A stretch of DNA of 64,000 nt from BOKV01 sp049289295 (GTDB lineage: Bacteria > Pseudomonadota > Alphaproteobacteria > Rhizobiales > Rhizobiaceae): positions 186,001 to 250,000 of the forward strand of contig JBATLL010000062.1 in the NCBI GenBank assembly GCA_049289295.1, in the 5' to 3' direction. The first letter of the stretch is position 1. Every line of letters starts with the position of its first letter. This document shows, piece by piece, positions 1 to 8,359 of this stretch. The notes under the pieces were generated by a model. It ran no database searches. It was not told where the DNA came from and saw only the letters and a program-made list of their open reading frames with translations. The translations under genes were made by a program, and so were the position numbers.

Positions 1-1269
1 GACATCGAAAAGCATTTCGAGGAAAACAAGACGAGTTACATGGCTCCGGAATATCGCAAGCTCATTCTCGTGCGCCTTGCCGCTGAGGACATTTCAAAGC
101 CCGATGCGATTCCTGCCGACGAGGTCGAGGCAGACTACGAGAAGAACAAGACCCGCTACACCACCGAAGAAGTGCGCGCTGTCCAGCAGATTGTGTTTCC
201 CGACAAGGCAGCAGCCGATGCGGCCGCCGCTAAACTTGGCGAAGGCACGACATTCGAAGCCCTGCTGAGTGAACTTGGCCGCAAGCCCGAAGACGTGGAC
301 CTGGGCAAGGTCAATCGCAAGCAGATACCCGACAAGACGATTGCGGACGCGGCATTCGAACTTGCCCTGAATACGCCAAGCGGCGTTGTGGAAGGCATCT
401 TTGGCCCAGTCATCCTGCGCGTGACCGAGATTGCTCCTGAAGCAGTCAAGCCACTCGGCGAAGTCGAACAGCAGATCCGCAGCGCCCTTGCACTGGAAAA
501 GGCAGCCGAAGAGATATTCGACACCCATGACCGGCTCGAAGATGAACGCGCTTCCGGCGCGACCTTGAGCGAGGCGGCCCAGAAGATCGGCTTGACAGTG
601 CGCACGCTTGACGCCGTCGACAAGAGCGGCAATGCACCGGACGGCACCGCCGTCGCCGACATTCCTGAACAGGCCAAACTTCTTTCCGAGGCATTCCAGA
701 CCGATGAAGGTGTCGAGGCGGACCCGGTTCAATTGGGCACGTCCGGCTTTGTCTGGTTCGAGGTTGCCGGGATCACGCCTGAACGGCAGAAGGAACTCAG
801 TGAAGTTCGCGACGCCGTCTCTGCTTCCTGGGTCGAAGGAGAGATCGCGCGCCTTGTCGGTGAACTGGCCGAGAAAATCCGCGAACGCGTGGCCAAGGGC
901 GAAACACTTGCCGCAGTCACCGCGGAACTGCTGCCTGCCAGCGAAGACGGCACGCCAGCTAGCGTGACTTCCGCGGCACCGATTGCGCGTACGGCAACGA
1001 CCGGGTCCCTGACGCGCGATGCGGTTTCAGCCGCTTTCTCCGTGCCGCAAGGCTCGGTGCTGGTCGCCAATGTGCAAGCGCCGTCAAAGGCAGTCATTTC
1101 CGTTCGCGAAGTGAAAGCGGGCAACAAGCAGACAATCGCTCCTGAACTGGTCAAGCAGCTTGACGAAGCGCTGGGCGACGATCTTCTCAACGCGCTCGTG
1201 GCGGATTTCCAGTCGCGCGGCGAACTGCACATCAACCAGCGTGCGATCGAACAGGCGCTTGCGTTCTGA
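1..1269 (+). CDS. ppiD: Peptidyl-prolyl cis-trans isomerase D (SurA/PpiD-type, 5' truncated)
   Basis: The reading frame is open from the first base, so the N-terminus, including the expected membrane anchor, lies outside the window; 422 residues are visible. The middle part has the parvulin (PPIC) rotamase pattern, with a GKVNRKQIPDK stretch, an aliphatic/Asn-Thr-Pro segment and a closing FGPVILRVTEI strand, followed by an Ala/Glu-rich helical C-terminal region typical of PpiD. The family is a periplasmic, inner-membrane-anchored chaperone that helps outer-membrane and secreted proteins fold. It stands 30 bases before trpD on the same strand, a neighbourhood I recall from Rhizobiales (tpiA-ppiD-trpD). 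The ATG at position 40 is an internal methionine, not the start. Confidence 0.88.
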   Translation, partial: DIEKHFEENKTSYMAPEYRKLILVRLAAEDISKPDAIPADEVEADYEKNKTRYTTEEVRAVQQIVFPDKAAADAAAAKLGEGTTFEALLSELGRKPEDVDLGKVNRKQIPDKTIADAAFELALNTPSGVVEGIFGPVILRVTEIAPEAVKPLGEVEQQIRSALALEKAAEEIFDTHDRLEDERASGATLSEAAQKIGLTVRTLDAVDKSGNAPDGTAVADIPEQAKLLSEAFQTDEGVEADPVQLGTSGFVWFEVAGITPERQKELSEVRDAVSASWVEGEIARLVGELAEKIRERVAKGETLAAVTAELLPASEDGTPASVTSAAPIARTATTGSLTRDAVSAAFSVPQGSVLVANVQAPSKAVISVREVKAGNKQTIAPELVKQLDEALGDDLLNALVADFQSRGELHINQRAIEQALAF

Positions 1270-1299
1270 GGAAAGGCCACGATCAGGCGGGAGACCGGC

Positions 1300-2319
1300 A
1301 TGGCGGACTTGAAGAAATATCTGGCGAAGGTGGCAGACGCAAATCCGCTGACGCGTGAGGAAACGGCGCAGGCCTTCGGCATCATCATGTCGGGCGAGGC
1401 AACGCCGTCCCAGATCGGCGGCCTGCTGATGGCGATGCGCGTTCGCGGCGAAGCAGAGCCGGAATTTGCTGGCGCCATCGACGCCATGCGCGCCAAGGTG
1501 CTGGCTGTCGATGCACCACCCGATGCAATCGATATCGTCGGCACAGGGGGTGACGCCAAAGGCTCGCTCAACGTCTCGACAGCTTCCGCCTTCGTTGCTG
1601 CAGGGTGCGGCGTCAAGGTTGCCAAGCATGGCAATCGCGCCCTTTCCTCCCGCTCAGGTGCAGCCGACACGCTCATGGCGCTTGGCGTCAACATCGAATT
1701 GTCACCCGACCAGATATCGGCCTGCATCGAGGATGCCGGTGTCGGCTTCATGTTCGCCCCGGCCCACCATTCCGCCATGCGCCATGTCGGTCCGACCCGC
1801 GTGGAACTGGGTACCCGCACGATTTTCAACCTGCTCGGACCCATGTGCAATCCCGCTGGCGTGAAACGCCAGTTGCTGGGTGTCTTCTCGCCGAAATGGC
1901 TGCTGACCTGCGCCAAGGTGCTGGCTGAACTCGGCTCGCAAACCGTCTGGGTCGTGCATGGAAGCGGCTATGATGAAATCACCGTGACGGGCGAAACCCA
2001 TGTTGCGGCACTTGAAAATGGCAAGGTTACCACATTCGATGTCACGCCAGCCGATTTCGGCCTGTCGATAGCCGATGAAAGCGGGATCGCAGGCGGCGAC
2101 GCGGAATTCAACGCCAGGTCCTTGCGCCAGCTTCTGGAAGGCCACAAATCTGCCTATCGTGACATGGTCATCATGAACACGGCTGCTGCACTCATCATTG
2201 CCGGTCTCACCGACTCGCGCATGGAAGCTGCAGCCATGGCCGCTGCTGCCATTGACAATGGTGCCGCCAATGCGGTTCTTGATCGCCTGATCGCCGTGTC
2301 GAACGAAGGCCGCGCCTGA
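1300..2319 (+). CDS. trpD: Anthranilate phosphoribosyltransferase
   Basis: 339 aa, full length for the family. It joins anthranilate to PRPP, the second step of tryptophan synthesis in the cytoplasm. The PRPP-binding GTGGD loop is at residues 81-85, KHGNR at 109-113, and the metal-binding Asp-Glu pair at 225-226 (HGSGYDE). A GGGAG lies just upstream of the ATG. The stop overlaps the trpC start by one base (TGATG), so trpD and trpC are translationally coupled. It is not fused to trpG. Confidence 0.97.
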   Translation: MADLKKYLAKVADANPLTREETAQAFGIIMSGEATPSQIGGLLMAMRVRGEAEPEFAGAIDAMRAKVLAVDAPPDAIDIVGTGGDAKGSLNVSTASAFVAAGCGVKVAKHGNRALSSRSGAADTLMALGVNIELSPDQISACIEDAGVGFMFAPAHHSAMRHVGPTRVELGTRTIFNLLGPMCNPAGVKRQLLGVFSPKWLLTCAKVLAELGSQTVWVVHGSGYDEITVTGETHVAALENGKVTTFDVTPADFGLSIADESGIAGGDAEFNARSLRQLLEGHKSAYRDMVIMNTAAALIIAGLTDSRMEAAAMAAAAIDNGAANAVLDRLIAVSNEGRA

Positions 2320-3137
2320 TGGCAGACATTCTGCGCAAGATCGAAGCCTACAAGCGCGAAGAGATCGCCGCTGCCAAGGCGCGCGTTTCAACCTCTGCCC
2401 TTGAGGAAGCAATTGCCAGCCAGCAGCCGACACGCTCATTTTCAGGCGCGCTGCGCGCAAGACACGACGAAGGCAATTATGCGTTGATCGCCGAGATAAA
2501 GAAGGCCAGTCCGTCAAAGGGCCTGATCCGCGCCGACTTCGATCCGCCAATGCATGCACGGGCCTATGAGGCTGGCGGCGCTGCCTGCCTTTCCGTCCTG
2601 ACCGATGCTCCCTCTTTCCAAGGTGCGCCGGAATTCCTCACTGCCGCTCGGGCTGCTGTTTCCCTGCCGGCACTGCGCAAGGATTTCCTGTATGACACTT
2701 ATCAGGTGCTCGAAGCGCGCGCCTGGGGTGCCGATTGCATATTGATCATCATGGCAGGCGTCGATGATGCGCTTGCGCGTGACCTTGAACAGAGCGCTTT
2801 TGCACTTGGCATGGATGTTCTTGTCGAAGTGCATGACGAAGCCGAACTGGAGCGCGCGCTCAAGCATTGCACTTCTCCGCTGATCGGCATCAACAACCGC
2901 AATCTCAAGACCTTCGAAACAAGCCTTGAAACAAGCGAGCGCCTGGCGCCGCATGTACCGGGCGATCGCCTGGTCATAGGTGAGAGCGGACTGTTCACGC
3001 CCGCCGATCTCGCCCGCATGTCCGATTGTGGCATCCGGACCTTCCTTATCGGTGAAAGCCTGATGCGCCAGGGCGACGTGACCAGGGCCACCCGCGATCT
3101 GCTGCGTGATCCCGTGCCTGCCAGGAGTGCGGCATGA
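2319..3137 (+). CDS. trpC: Indole-3-glycerol phosphate synthase
   Basis: 272 aa TIM-barrel enzyme closing the indole ring from CdRP. The signature ALIAEIKKASPSKG is around residues 56-69, with catalytic-type Glu59 and Lys61. LRKDFLYDTYQV, IGINNRNL and the phosphate-binding IGESGL follow in family order. It is monofunctional: there is no fused TrpF domain. The start overlaps the trpD stop by one base and the stop overlaps the moaC start by four (ATGA), so the trp and mo genes form one transcription unit. Confidence 0.97.
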   Translation: MADILRKIEAYKREEIAAAKARVSTSALEEAIASQQPTRSFSGALRARHDEGNYALIAEIKKASPSKGLIRADFDPPMHARAYEAGGAACLSVLTDAPSFQGAPEFLTAARAAVSLPALRKDFLYDTYQVLEARAWGADCILIIMAGVDDALARDLEQSAFALGMDVLVEVHDEAELERALKHCTSPLIGINNRNLKTFETSLETSERLAPHVPGDRLVIGESGLFTPADLARMSDCGIRTFLIGESLMRQGDVTRATRDLLRDPVPARSAA

Positions 3138-3625
3138 GCGATCCCGCTTCCCGCCTGACTCATCTGAACAAGGCTGGTGAAGCCACCATGGTCGATGTCG
3201 GCGCGAAAGCCATCAGTGAGCGTACGGCCGTCGCCCGTGGCGAGGTTCGGATGAAAGCCGCTACCTTGCAGATGATCGTGGATGGAAACGCCAAGAAGGG
3301 TGACGTGCTGGGCGCCGCGCGCATCGCGGGCATCATGGCCGCAAAGAAGACCTCCGACCTGATCCCGCTTTGCCATCCGCTGGCCCTTGCCAGTGTGAAG
3401 ATCGACATCGAGCCGGACGCCGATCTGCCGGGCCTGACCGTGACTGCAACTGCCAAAGTGAATGGCCAGACCGGCGTGGAGATGGAAGCGCTGACTGCCT
3501 GTTCGGTTGCCTGTCTGACCATCTACGACATGGCCAAGGCGGTCGATCGCGGCATGGAAATCCGCAGTGTTCGCCTGTTGGAAAAATCAGGCGGCAAGAG
3601 CGGTCACTGGCACAGCGAAGATTGA
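3134..3625 (+). CDS. moaC: Cyclic pyranopterin monophosphate synthase
   Basis: 163 aa, normal length. With MoaA it converts GTP to cyclic pyranopterin monophosphate, the first intermediate of molybdenum cofactor synthesis. LIPLCHPLAL (residues 76-85), the VEMEALTACSVACL helix, and the catalytic Asp132 and Lys135 in DMAKA keep the spacing of the E. coli pair Asp128/Lys131. It overlaps trpC by four bases and is followed 4 nt later by moeA. Confidence 0.97.
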   Translation: MSDPASRLTHLNKAGEATMVDVGAKAISERTAVARGEVRMKAATLQMIVDGNAKKGDVLGAARIAGIMAAKKTSDLIPLCHPLALASVKIDIEPDADLPGLTVTATAKVNGQTGVEMEALTACSVACLTIYDMAKAVDRGMEIRSVRLLEKSGGKSGHWHSED

Positions 3626-3629
3626 AGCC

Positions 3630-4865
3630 ATGGCGACGCGTAGCGATCTGGTGCCCGCCGATCAGGCGCTTGAAATCATCCTTTCGGGAGCCTTCACCGC
3701 AGGCGAGGAAGACGTCCCGTTGAATCAGGCGGCAGGACGGGTGCTTGCCCGCGACCTTGCAGCCCTGCGCACCCAGCCACCCTTCGCTGCCTCGGCCATG
3801 GATGGCTATGCTGTGGTAGCAACCGATGTGGCAACCGTTCCCGCCACCCTGGCAATCATTGGCGAGGCCGCCGCAGGCCATCCCTTCCTGGGCACGCTTG
3901 CGCCCGGCCAGGCTGTTCGCATCTTCACGGGCGCACCCGTGCCGCATGGCGCGGATTCCATCGTCATTCAGGAAAACACGATGCGCGACGCGGGCAATGT
4001 GCGCGTACTCGTTCCCTCGCGTTCAAGCCAGTATGTTCGCCCGGCCGGCCTCGACTTCGCCACTGGCGATGTCTTGCTGCACAAGGGAGATGTGCTTGAC
4101 CCGCAGCGCCTTTCACTTGCCGCCGCGATGGGTCATGCGAACCTGCCGGTTGCAAGACGGCCCCTTGTCGGCGTCATGGCGACGGGTGACGAACTCGTTA
4201 ATCCAGGTGAACAGACCGATCCGGGCCAGATCATCGCGTCCAACACTTACGGCCTTGCTGCAATCGTCGAAAATGCCGGCGGCCTCGTGCACGATTGTGG
4301 GATCGTGGCTGACCGCAAGCGCGATCTTGTCAACGCGTTCGAGGAGGCAATATCGGCTGGATGCAGTCTGATCGTCACGACTGGCGGCGCTTCGGTCGGC
4401 GATCATGATCTGATCGTCCCTGTCGCACTGGAACTCGGCGCAACAATCCATTTCACCAGGATTGCAATGCGCCCCGGCAAGCCGCTGATCCATGCAACAT
4501 TTCAGCGGCATGGCCAAGCGGTGCAGCTTCTCGGCCTAGCAGGCAATCCGGTTTCGAGCATCGTTGCCGCCTATCGTTTTGTTGCGCCATTGGTTGCCAG
4601 CATGGCTGCGCGCCCTGCTCCCGAAATGGCGCCCGTCAATGCCATCCTTGGCAAACCGTTGCCTGCCAATGACGAACGCGAGGAATACATGCGTGTCACG
4701 CTCGAGCATGGGCCACAGGGAACGCTTGTAGCCCATCCGTTCGAGCGCCAGGACAGTTCGATGCTCGCAAATCTCGCACGCGCTGATGCGCTGCTGATCC
4801 GGCCAGCCAATGCACCTGCTGCACTTCCCGGTGAAGCCTGCAAATTGCTGCTTTTGCGCCGCTGA
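3630..4865 (+). CDS. moeA: Molybdopterin molybdenumtransferase
   Basis: 411 aa from the ATG at 3630. An in-frame ATG at 3567 exists but lies inside moaC and adds residues not seen in the family. MoeA inserts molybdate into adenylylated molybdopterin. Family motifs are in order: PPFAASAMDGYA, TGAPVPHGADSIV, GVMATGDELV, TTGGASVGDHD (molybdopterin-binding fold), MRPGKPL and GLAGNPVSS, with a final C-terminal beta-barrel domain. It is the last gene before the lexA promoter region, and no terminator is obvious after it. Confidence 0.96.
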   Translation: MATRSDLVPADQALEIILSGAFTAGEEDVPLNQAAGRVLARDLAALRTQPPFAASAMDGYAVVATDVATVPATLAIIGEAAAGHPFLGTLAPGQAVRIFTGAPVPHGADSIVIQENTMRDAGNVRVLVPSRSSQYVRPAGLDFATGDVLLHKGDVLDPQRLSLAAAMGHANLPVARRPLVGVMATGDELVNPGEQTDPGQIIASNTYGLAAIVENAGGLVHDCGIVADRKRDLVNAFEEAISAGCSLIVTTGGASVGDHDLIVPVALELGATIHFTRIAMRPGKPLIHATFQRHGQAVQLLGLAGNPVSSIVAAYRFVAPLVASMAARPAPEMAPVNAILGKPLPANDEREEYMRVTLEHGPQGTLVAHPFERQDSSMLANLARADALLIRPANAPAALPGEACKLLLLRR

Positions 4866-4873
4866 ACGCCCAT

Positions 4874-4966
4874 GTTCACATTTGTTCTTGCAGAACATTG
4901 CGCGAACGTATAGGATGTTCGTGATTTGTACAGGAATGTACGGCTAGAACGGCCGTACCTTTGTAC
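4874..4966 (+). promoter_or_regulatory. lexA promoter with SOS boxes
   Basis: A sigma70-type promoter reads TTGCAG (4888-4893), a 17-nt spacer and TAGGAT (4911-4916). The alphaproteobacterial LexA box GAAC-N7-GAAC (4893-4907, the reverse of GTTC-N7-GTTC) fills the spacer, so LexA would occlude its own promoter. Other half-sites cluster around it: GTTC-N6-GTTC at 4874-4887, GTTC-N7-GTAC at 4917-4931 followed by N6-GTAC at 4938-4941, and GTAC-N4-GTAC at 4955-4966. A 7-7-7 inverted repeat with arms GTACGGC/GCCGTAC spans 4938-4958. The canonical box is well supported; the GTAC sites are only a pattern. Confidence 0.85.
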
Positions 4967-4989
4967 GCAACCCAGCCGGGAGAAAGTTC

Positions 4990-5748
4990 ATGCTGACGCG
5001 CAAGCAACAGGAACTGCTGCTGTTCATCCATGAAAGATTGTCCGAAGATGGCGTGCCACCCTCATTCGACGAGATGAAGGATGCACTCGATCTCAAGTCG
5101 AAATCGGGAATTCACCGGCTGATCACGGCTCTGGAAGAGCGCGGTTTCATCCGCCGCCTGCCGAACCGTGCCCGCGCACTTGAAGTGATCAGGCTGCCAG
5201 ACGCCCACGCACCGCGTGCTGTCGCAAGCAACCCGTCACCCATTGCAACACCCCACCGCCCAGCCGGTTTCACACCGAGTGTCATTGAAGGTGACCTGGC
5301 GCGCAGGGAGCAGAGCCAGCCCCGTTCGTCACGCCGTTCCGGCGGTTTCGACGAGGACGGGGAAATCTCGATTTCCATCCCGGTCATGGGTCGCATCGCG
5401 GCTGGTGTGCCGATTTCCGCCATCCAGGACCATTCGCGCAATGTTGCCGTACCGCCCGATCTGATCGGCATCGGCGCCCATTATGCGCTTGAGGTTCAGG
5501 GCGACTCGATGATTGAAGCCGGTATCTTCGATGGCGACACTGCAATCATTCGCCAGACCAACAGCGCCGACGCGGGCGACATAGTCGTTGCACTTGTCGA
5601 TGAAGAGGAAGCGACGCTGAAGCGGTTGCGCCGCAAGGGCGCTTCGATTGCCCTTGAAGCAGCCAACCCGGCCTATGAAACCCGCATTTTCAGTCAGGAT
5701 CGCGTGAAGATACAGGGACGCCTCGTCGGCCTGATCCGCCGCTACTGA
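4990..5748 (+). CDS. lexA: LexA, SOS response repressor/autoprotease
   Basis: 252 aa, a little longer than E. coli LexA (about 200) because of a Pro/Ser/Arg-rich linker around residues 75-120, a length usual in alphaproteobacteria. The N-terminal winged helix (1-70) contains SKSGIHRLITALEERGFI. The S24 peptidase half has the self-cleavage site Ala138-Gly139, the nucleophile Ser173 in QGDSM and the general base Lys211. GGGAG at 4978-4982 serves as ribosome binding site. It represses SOS genes and is inactivated with RecA filaments. The last 59 bases overlap the convergent comEC frame. Confidence 0.97.
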   Translation: MLTRKQQELLLFIHERLSEDGVPPSFDEMKDALDLKSKSGIHRLITALEERGFIRRLPNRARALEVIRLPDAHAPRAVASNPSPIATPHRPAGFTPSVIEGDLARREQSQPRSSRRSGGFDEDGEISISIPVMGRIAAGVPISAIQDHSRNVAVPPDLIGIGAHYALEVQGDSMIEAGIFDGDTAIIRQTNSADAGDIVVALVDEEEATLKRLRRKGASIALEAANPAYETRIFSQDRVKIQGRLVGLIRRY

Positions 5749-8197
5749 ACATGTCGAACGTCAACGTCGTTTTGGCGCTGGACCCCGACTTGCCGGGCGG
5801 TGCGGAAGATCGCGGACCGCTCTGTTGATCGGTCACCTGAGGCACCCTGTGCCATGGCCTGTTGCCGTTTGATCGCGCTGATACAACACGCAATGCATTT
5901 GCAGTAACCACGCTGGGTTGGCGCGCATTGACAGTCGCCGGGTCTGGCTTTCCCTTTGCATGCACTGCTGACTTCGTGACGGGCGGATCAGCCCCTGCCA
6001 GAAGATAGATCGCCTGACTCCCCCCGGTTTCGAAATCACCCCTTTTCAGGATGATGGAAGGCTTGCGGCCCCGGCAATTCACCCATTTCAGCCTTGGCGC
6101 GACAAGCAGGTCAGCTTTTTCGCACGCTTCATCAAGCAGGGCGGGTGCATAGACCAGATGCAGGCTTTCACCACTTGGCAGTTCGGCAATGCAGCGGTCC
6201 TTTCCGCATTCGCCAATCCCCGATCGATCCGTGTCGGCAACGCCGCCCGACCAGGCCCGCAGCCAGATATCGCTCACGAAGCGGTTGCGTCTGGGATAGA
6301 GCAGCACCAGCCGCCCTTCTCCTGTGCGATAGGCTGCTGCCCGCCCGTCTTCCGATACGAGAACATTCGGGATTGCCGGATTGCCAAGAGACAGGACGAA
6401 AAGGATGAGGGGAAGAACCGCGAAATAGCGCAATCGCGATCGCAACACTGACAGGGCAGTCAGCGAAACAGTGCCAGCAACAAGAAATTGCTGAGTTCGT
6501 GCCCCGGTAATCCCGTCCAGCGCAAACCCGTTGGTCCAGTCCGATACGCCGACAACCAGGCTCACCGAACTGCCAAGCGCCGGCAGTGTCAGCGTTTCGA
6601 GCCCATACGGCATGAGCAGCGATGAAATCAGTGCCAGTGGCATGACAAGGAATGACACAACCGGCATGGCCAGCAGGTTCGAAACCAGGCCAAGCGGCGC
6701 TATGCGGTGAAAGTGATAGGCAGCGAACAGCCCTGTCGCCAACCCGGCAACGAGGCTGGTGAACATCAGTGCTGCCAGGTGATTGCGCATGGAAAGGAGC
6801 AGGATCGCCACCGGCCAGCGCTCGCCGCGCCTGAACAGGATGTCGGGCTGGTGCTTGCGGCCCTGGCGATACGCGGTCCAGGATTCATAGGATGACACAA
6901 GTGCCGCAACCGCCGCGAACGACATCTGGAAACCCGGTTCAAGCAGCGATTCCGGCTCAAGCAGCAGAATGACGAGCGCCGCGGTCGCGACATTGCGCAC
7001 TGTCATCGCTCTGCGATCTAGTATCGCCGCACCCAGCATGATGGCGATCATGATCCAGGCGCGCTCGGTTGCCACCGATGCCCCGGATATGGCCAGGTAG
7101 GATGTCGCCGCCAGCAGACCGGCGGACGCTGCCCATTTGCGCACAGGATGGCGCAGGGCAATCGATGGGAACAGCGACAGTAACCACCGCAGGCTCGCAG
7201 CCACCGTCAGGGTCACCAGCGCCATGTGAAGCCCGGAGATGGCCAGAATATGCGCCAGCCCTGATTGGCGCAGGCTCTCCTGCACCTTTGGCGCGATCAG
7301 GCTGCGGTCACCCGTCACGAGGGCTATGGCCAGTGCAGCTTCCTGCGCGGGCATGCCCGCAGCAATCCGTTCGGCAATTGCCACCCGAAGCCGGTTGACT
7401 GCCGTGACGAACCGGTCGCGCATACCTGTCACGCGCAGATCCTCGGCCCTTGCCGGCAGTTCGGTGAAATAGCCCACGCCCGCCAGCTGTTCGTACCAGG
7501 CGTGAAAGGAAAAATCATAGCCCCCCGGATAGGCCGGACCGGTCAGCGGCTGGATCACGGCCTTGCCGCTTATGCCATCCCCAGGCAACAGCACCGCGCT
7601 GCCGGAACGCGCCGACACGCGAATGAGCGGCGGCAGAGCTGCAGCCTCGTAGCCCTCGATTGCGGCTGGCCTGATGAGATAGCGCGGCTGCCCCCGCGAA
7701 TTATGGCTGGTCTCGATCACTGTTCCGGAGATCACACCCTTGTGCCATGCAGTTACGGTACGGTGATCTGCCTGGATCGTGCGCATTTGCGCGGCGGCCA
7801 TGCCTGCAAGAAACAGCAGAAGTAGAATTGCCAGGCTACGCAGGATGCCATGCACGGCGATTTGACCAACCAGCAGTGCCAGTACCGCACAGGTGACAAT
7901 GACGACCCAAAGCAGCGGTTCTGCCGCAGCGTTGAAATAGGTGAGGATGCCAAGCGCCAGGCATGCAGGCGCCAGGTTGTAGGTGCCGCCCAGCGCCTGT
8001 TCCCGCTGCCATTCATGACCCAGCCATTCAGCGCTGAAACGCAGCCGCTCACCCAGGTCGTGCAGTACAAGGACCCTAAAGCCGGCGGGGCGGATCGTGA
8101 CCGGCAGGCCATTTCCGGGCTCGGCAAGTCGAAACCCCGCAAAAGCGCTTTGCCCTTGCGGGAATTTCTCCCCCTTGTTGCCGAAATGATCGTCCAA
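5690..8197 (-). CDS. comEC: ComEC/Rec2-family DNA-uptake membrane channel
   Basis: 835 aa from a TTG start at 8197, preceded by an AGGGG-rich stretch; the exact start is uncertain. An N-terminal DUF4131 region with two helices and a small extracellular domain (around 140-240) precedes the multi-helix Competence domain with the signature AHILAISGLHMALV and many membrane segments (about 330-600). A degenerate, short metallo-beta-lactamase-like tail follows. The family transports single-stranded DNA across the inner membrane; here it is a lone gene without other competence genes. After an RPWHRVPQ motif that usually ends alphaproteobacterial ComEC, as I recall it, about 48 more residues run into the lexA 3' end. 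Confidence 0.88.
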   Translation of the reverse strand: MDDHFGNKGEKFPQGQSAFAGFRLAEPGNGLPVTIRPAGFRVLVLHDLGERLRFSAEWLGHEWQREQALGGTYNLAPACLALGILTYFNAAAEPLLWVVIVTCAVLALLVGQIAVHGILRSLAILLLLFLAGMAAAQMRTIQADHRTVTAWHKGVISGTVIETSHNSRGQPRYLIRPAAIEGYEAAALPPLIRVSARSGSAVLLPGDGISGKAVIQPLTGPAYPGGYDFSFHAWYEQLAGVGYFTELPARAEDLRVTGMRDRFVTAVNRLRVAIAERIAAGMPAQEAALAIALVTGDRSLIAPKVQESLRQSGLAHILAISGLHMALVTLTVAASLRWLLSLFPSIALRHPVRKWAASAGLLAATSYLAISGASVATERAWIMIAIMLGAAILDRRAMTVRNVATAALVILLLEPESLLEPGFQMSFAAVAALVSSYESWTAYRQGRKHQPDILFRRGERWPVAILLLSMRNHLAALMFTSLVAGLATGLFAAYHFHRIAPLGLVSNLLAMPVVSFLVMPLALISSLLMPYGLETLTLPALGSSVSLVVGVSDWTNGFALDGITGARTQQFLVAGTVSLTALSVLRSRLRYFAVLPLILFVLSLGNPAIPNVLVSEDGRAAAYRTGEGRLVLLYPRRNRFVSDIWLRAWSGGVADTDRSGIGECGKDRCIAELPSGESLHLVYAPALLDEACEKADLLVAPRLKWVNCRGRKPSIILKRGDFETGGSQAIYLLAGADPPVTKSAVHAKGKPDPATVNARQPSVVTANALRVVSARSNGNRPWHRVPQVTDQQSGPRSSAPPGKSGSSAKTTLTFDMFSSGGSGRRGVPVSSRDPD

Positions 8198-8359
8198 CCC
8201 GCCTGCCCCTACGCATACTGAGGGGCAAGACGGGCGAAACTCGCCTGCGGGTTCGCCTTGCCTCTGGTGGCAAACATGCTACACCACGCCAAACGCTCCG
8301 CATAGCCATTGATTGCATTTACGCGGAACACAACCTTTGCACGTCATTCCCGGAGCATC

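Noticed and set aside
729..1916. 395-aa minus-strand open frame opposite ppiD and trpD
   Set aside because: Antisense to two well-recognised genes; low-complexity Ser/Ala/Arg composition typical of a shadow frame in GC-rich DNA.
3567..3629. Upstream ATG for moeA
   Set aside because: Inside moaC in another frame; ATG at 3630 fits the family N-terminus.
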